Assembly: GCA_002712125.1 (NCBI GenBank)
Contig: PASL01000011.1
Span: forward strand, 53,262 to 60,058
Direction of reading: 5' to 3'
DNA: 6,797 nt
From: Chloroflexota bacterium
Lineage (GTDB): Bacteria; Chloroflexota; Dehalococcoidia; Lucifugimonadales; Lucifugimonadaceae
Below, piece after piece: positions 5,752 through 6,797 of the stretch (position 1 is the stretch's first letter; each line of letters starts with the position of its first letter). Below the pieces are notes generated by a model. That model ran no database searches. It saw only the letters and a list, made by a program, of their open reading frames with translations, and was not told where the DNA came from. Both the position numbers and the translations under genes were made by a program.

Positions 5752-6167
5752 TAAAACTCATCGCTCCTTGAAACAATTCTCGTTGGAATTGAAAGTTTAT
5801 GAGAAGCTCTTCTCAAGGCCTCTCTTGCGTCTTCTTCAGAAACATCAGCAATCTCATATAACATCCTACCTCTTCTAACTACAGCAACCCATCTATCAAC
5901 GGCTCCTTTACCACCACCCATTCTTGTTTCAGCTGGCCTTGCGCTAACAGCTTTATCAGGGAATAGCCTAACCCAAAGTTGACCACCTCTTTTTACATAA
6001 CCAGTTATTGCTCTCCTAGCAGCTTCAATTTCTCTAGCAGAAACCCAACCTGGTCCTTCAGCTTTCAATCCAAATTCGCCATAGACCATACTAGAACCCT
6101 TAGTTCTAATACCCTTCATTCTACCTCTATGAAATTTTCTATATTTTGTTCTTTTAGGCTGAAGCAT
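5751..6167 (-). CDS. rplP: 50S ribosomal protein uL16
   Basis: uL16 is a late-assembling 50S protein close to the A-site tRNA elbow and the peptidyl-transferase region. The 138-residue product has standard length and conserved landmarks: MLQPKRTKYRKFHRGRMKG (1-19), FGLKAEGPGWVSAREIEAAR (32-51), GGQLWVRLFPDKAVSARPAE (61-80), TRMGGGKGAVDRWVAVV (81-97) and the C-terminal EALRRASHKLSIPT. The ATG at 6167 follows the rpsC stop by 3 nt. The only ribosome binding site candidate is an AGGG about 12 nt upstream inside the rpsC tail, so coupling is likely. Downstream, rpmC overlaps by one base. Confidence 0.98.
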   Translation of the reverse strand: MLQPKRTKYRKFHRGRMKGIRTKGSSMVYGEFGLKAEGPGWVSAREIEAARRAITGYVKRGGQLWVRLFPDKAVSARPAETRMGGGKGAVDRWVAVVRRGRMLYEIADVSEEDAREALRRASHKLSIPTRIVSRSDEF

Positions 6168-6170
6168 TAG

Positions 6171-6797
6171 TTATTTACCCTGCTTTTCTTTTTCGTCTTT
6201 TTCAACTTTGTTTGACTCTTCAGTTTCATTATTATCATTATTATTTGACATTCTTTGGAGAGATCGAGCCCTTAGGTTTTCTGCTGAAGGAATCATATCT
6301 CCTGTGTAAACCCATACCTTAATACCAATAATTCCATACGTTGTCTTAGCTTCAGAAACAGCATAATCAATTTGCGCCCGAAGAGTATGCAATGGAGTTC
6401 TACCTTCTTTTTGTTTATCTGTTCTAGCAATTTCAGCACCTCCAAGCCTTCCGGATATAACTACCTTTATTCCTTTAGCACCACTTTGCATTGTTCTTTG
6501 CATAGCCATTTTAATAGCTCTTCTGTATGCAACTCGTCTTTCTATTTGTTCTGCTATAGATTCACCAACTAATTTTGCGACCAGTTCAGGTTGCCTAACT
6601 TCTTGGATATTTAATCTTGCCTTTTTTGAAGTTAGTTTTTCTAAATCTTCTTTTAATTGATCAACTCTAGCACCACCTCTACCAATAATTATTCCAGGCC
6701 TAGCAGTATGTACAGAAACAACCATTTCATCAGTATCTCTTTCAATTTCAACTTTTGCTATAGCTGCATCTTCTGAATATTTTTTATTAATCATTTG
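6171..6797 (-). CDS. rpsC: 30S ribosomal protein uS3, partial (5' end beyond window)
   Basis: uS3 lies in the 30S head at the mRNA entry channel and contributes to mRNA helicase activity with uS4 and uS5. The frame is open to the window edge: the codon before the apparent first Met (ATG at 6794) is CAA, not a stop. Family comparison places this Met about 45-50 residues inside the protein, so it is not the start. Counting from that Met, the type II KH domain carries GIIIGRGG (34-41), the C-terminal domain shows [15 protein letters not shown] (110-124) and [15 protein letters not shown] (131-145), and the signature [16 protein letters not shown] spans 151-166. The last 25 or so residues form a polar, mostly acidic tail rich in Asn, Glu and Lys. 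It is the last S10-operon gene before rplP. Confidence 0.97.
   Translation of the reverse strand, partial: QMINKKYSEDAAIAKVEIERDTDEMVVSVHTARPGIIIGRGGARVDQLKEDLEKLTSKKARLNIQEVRQPELVAKLVGESIAEQIERRVAYRRAIKMAMQRTMQSGAKGIKVVISGRLGGAEIARTDKQKEGRTPLHTLRAQIDYAVSEAKTTYGIIGIKVWVYTGDMIPSAENLRARSLQRMSNNNDNNETEESNKVEKDEKEKQGK

Noticed and set aside
5579..5878. Plus-strand frame of 99 codons with hydrophobic stretches opposite rpmC and rplP
   Set aside because: Apparent membrane segments arise because the complement of Lys/Asn/Ile-rich AT-rich codons reads as Phe/Leu/Ile; it is antisense to two conserved genes.
6792..6794. ATG at 6794 as the true start of uS3
   Set aside because: The preceding codon is open (CAA) and the conserved first 45-50 residues of uS3 are absent, so the gene is cut by the window edge.

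Overview
The window lies inside one long, unidirectional ribosomal-protein operon read entirely from the minus strand. Reading right to left (the direction of transcription), the order is rpsC (5' end cut by the window edge), rplP, rpmC, rpsQ, rplN, rplX, rplE, rpsN, rpsH, rplF, rplR, rpsE, rpmD, rplO and secY (3' end cut). This is the classical bacterial join of the S10 and spc operons with no gene missing, inserted or rearranged. The plus-strand reading frames are all shadows of these genes.

The organism is a bacterium with an AT-rich genome, showing A/T-ending codons and Lys/Asn/Ile-rich proteins. Several sequence flavours recall Chloroflexota, perhaps a low-GC marine SAR202/Dehalococcoidia-type lineage. 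These are the uL15 stretch GSGHGTYSGRG, the SecY segments FSGGALRNLSIAALGVYPY and TVPLAFLQGYGQL, and the uL5 C-terminus ending in ELLGMPF. This placement rests on remembered family resemblance, not a search, and is moderate to low confidence.

Layout: 6797-4834 carries uS3, uL16, uL29, uS17 and uL14 (late S10 operon and start of spc). 4834-3135 carries uL24, uL5, uS14 and uS8. 3103-984 carries uL6, uL18, uS5, uL30 and uL15. 980-1 carries the first 326 codons of SecY, the channel of the Sec translocon. Intergenic gaps run from 1 to 31 nt, and several junctions overlap (TAATG at uL16/uL29 and uL14/uL24; 14 nt at uL24/uL5; 20 nt at uL29/uS17). No internal promoter or terminator is evident, so one polycistronic mRNA with translational coupling is expected. 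Products assemble into the 30S and 50S subunits, and SecY receives nascent membrane and secreted proteins.

Nothing here looks like a novel system. The points worth a second look are small: a 48-residue Lys/Ala/Thr repeat tail on uL5 encoded by a 15-bp tandem repeat; TTG starts on the adjacent uS14 and uS8 genes plus GTG on uL5; a zinc-free long-form uS14; an extended acidic uL29 tail overlapping rpsQ; an ambiguous rpsQ start; a better start for uL30; and a secY start lacking a well-placed Shine-Dalgarno behind a run of nine A.
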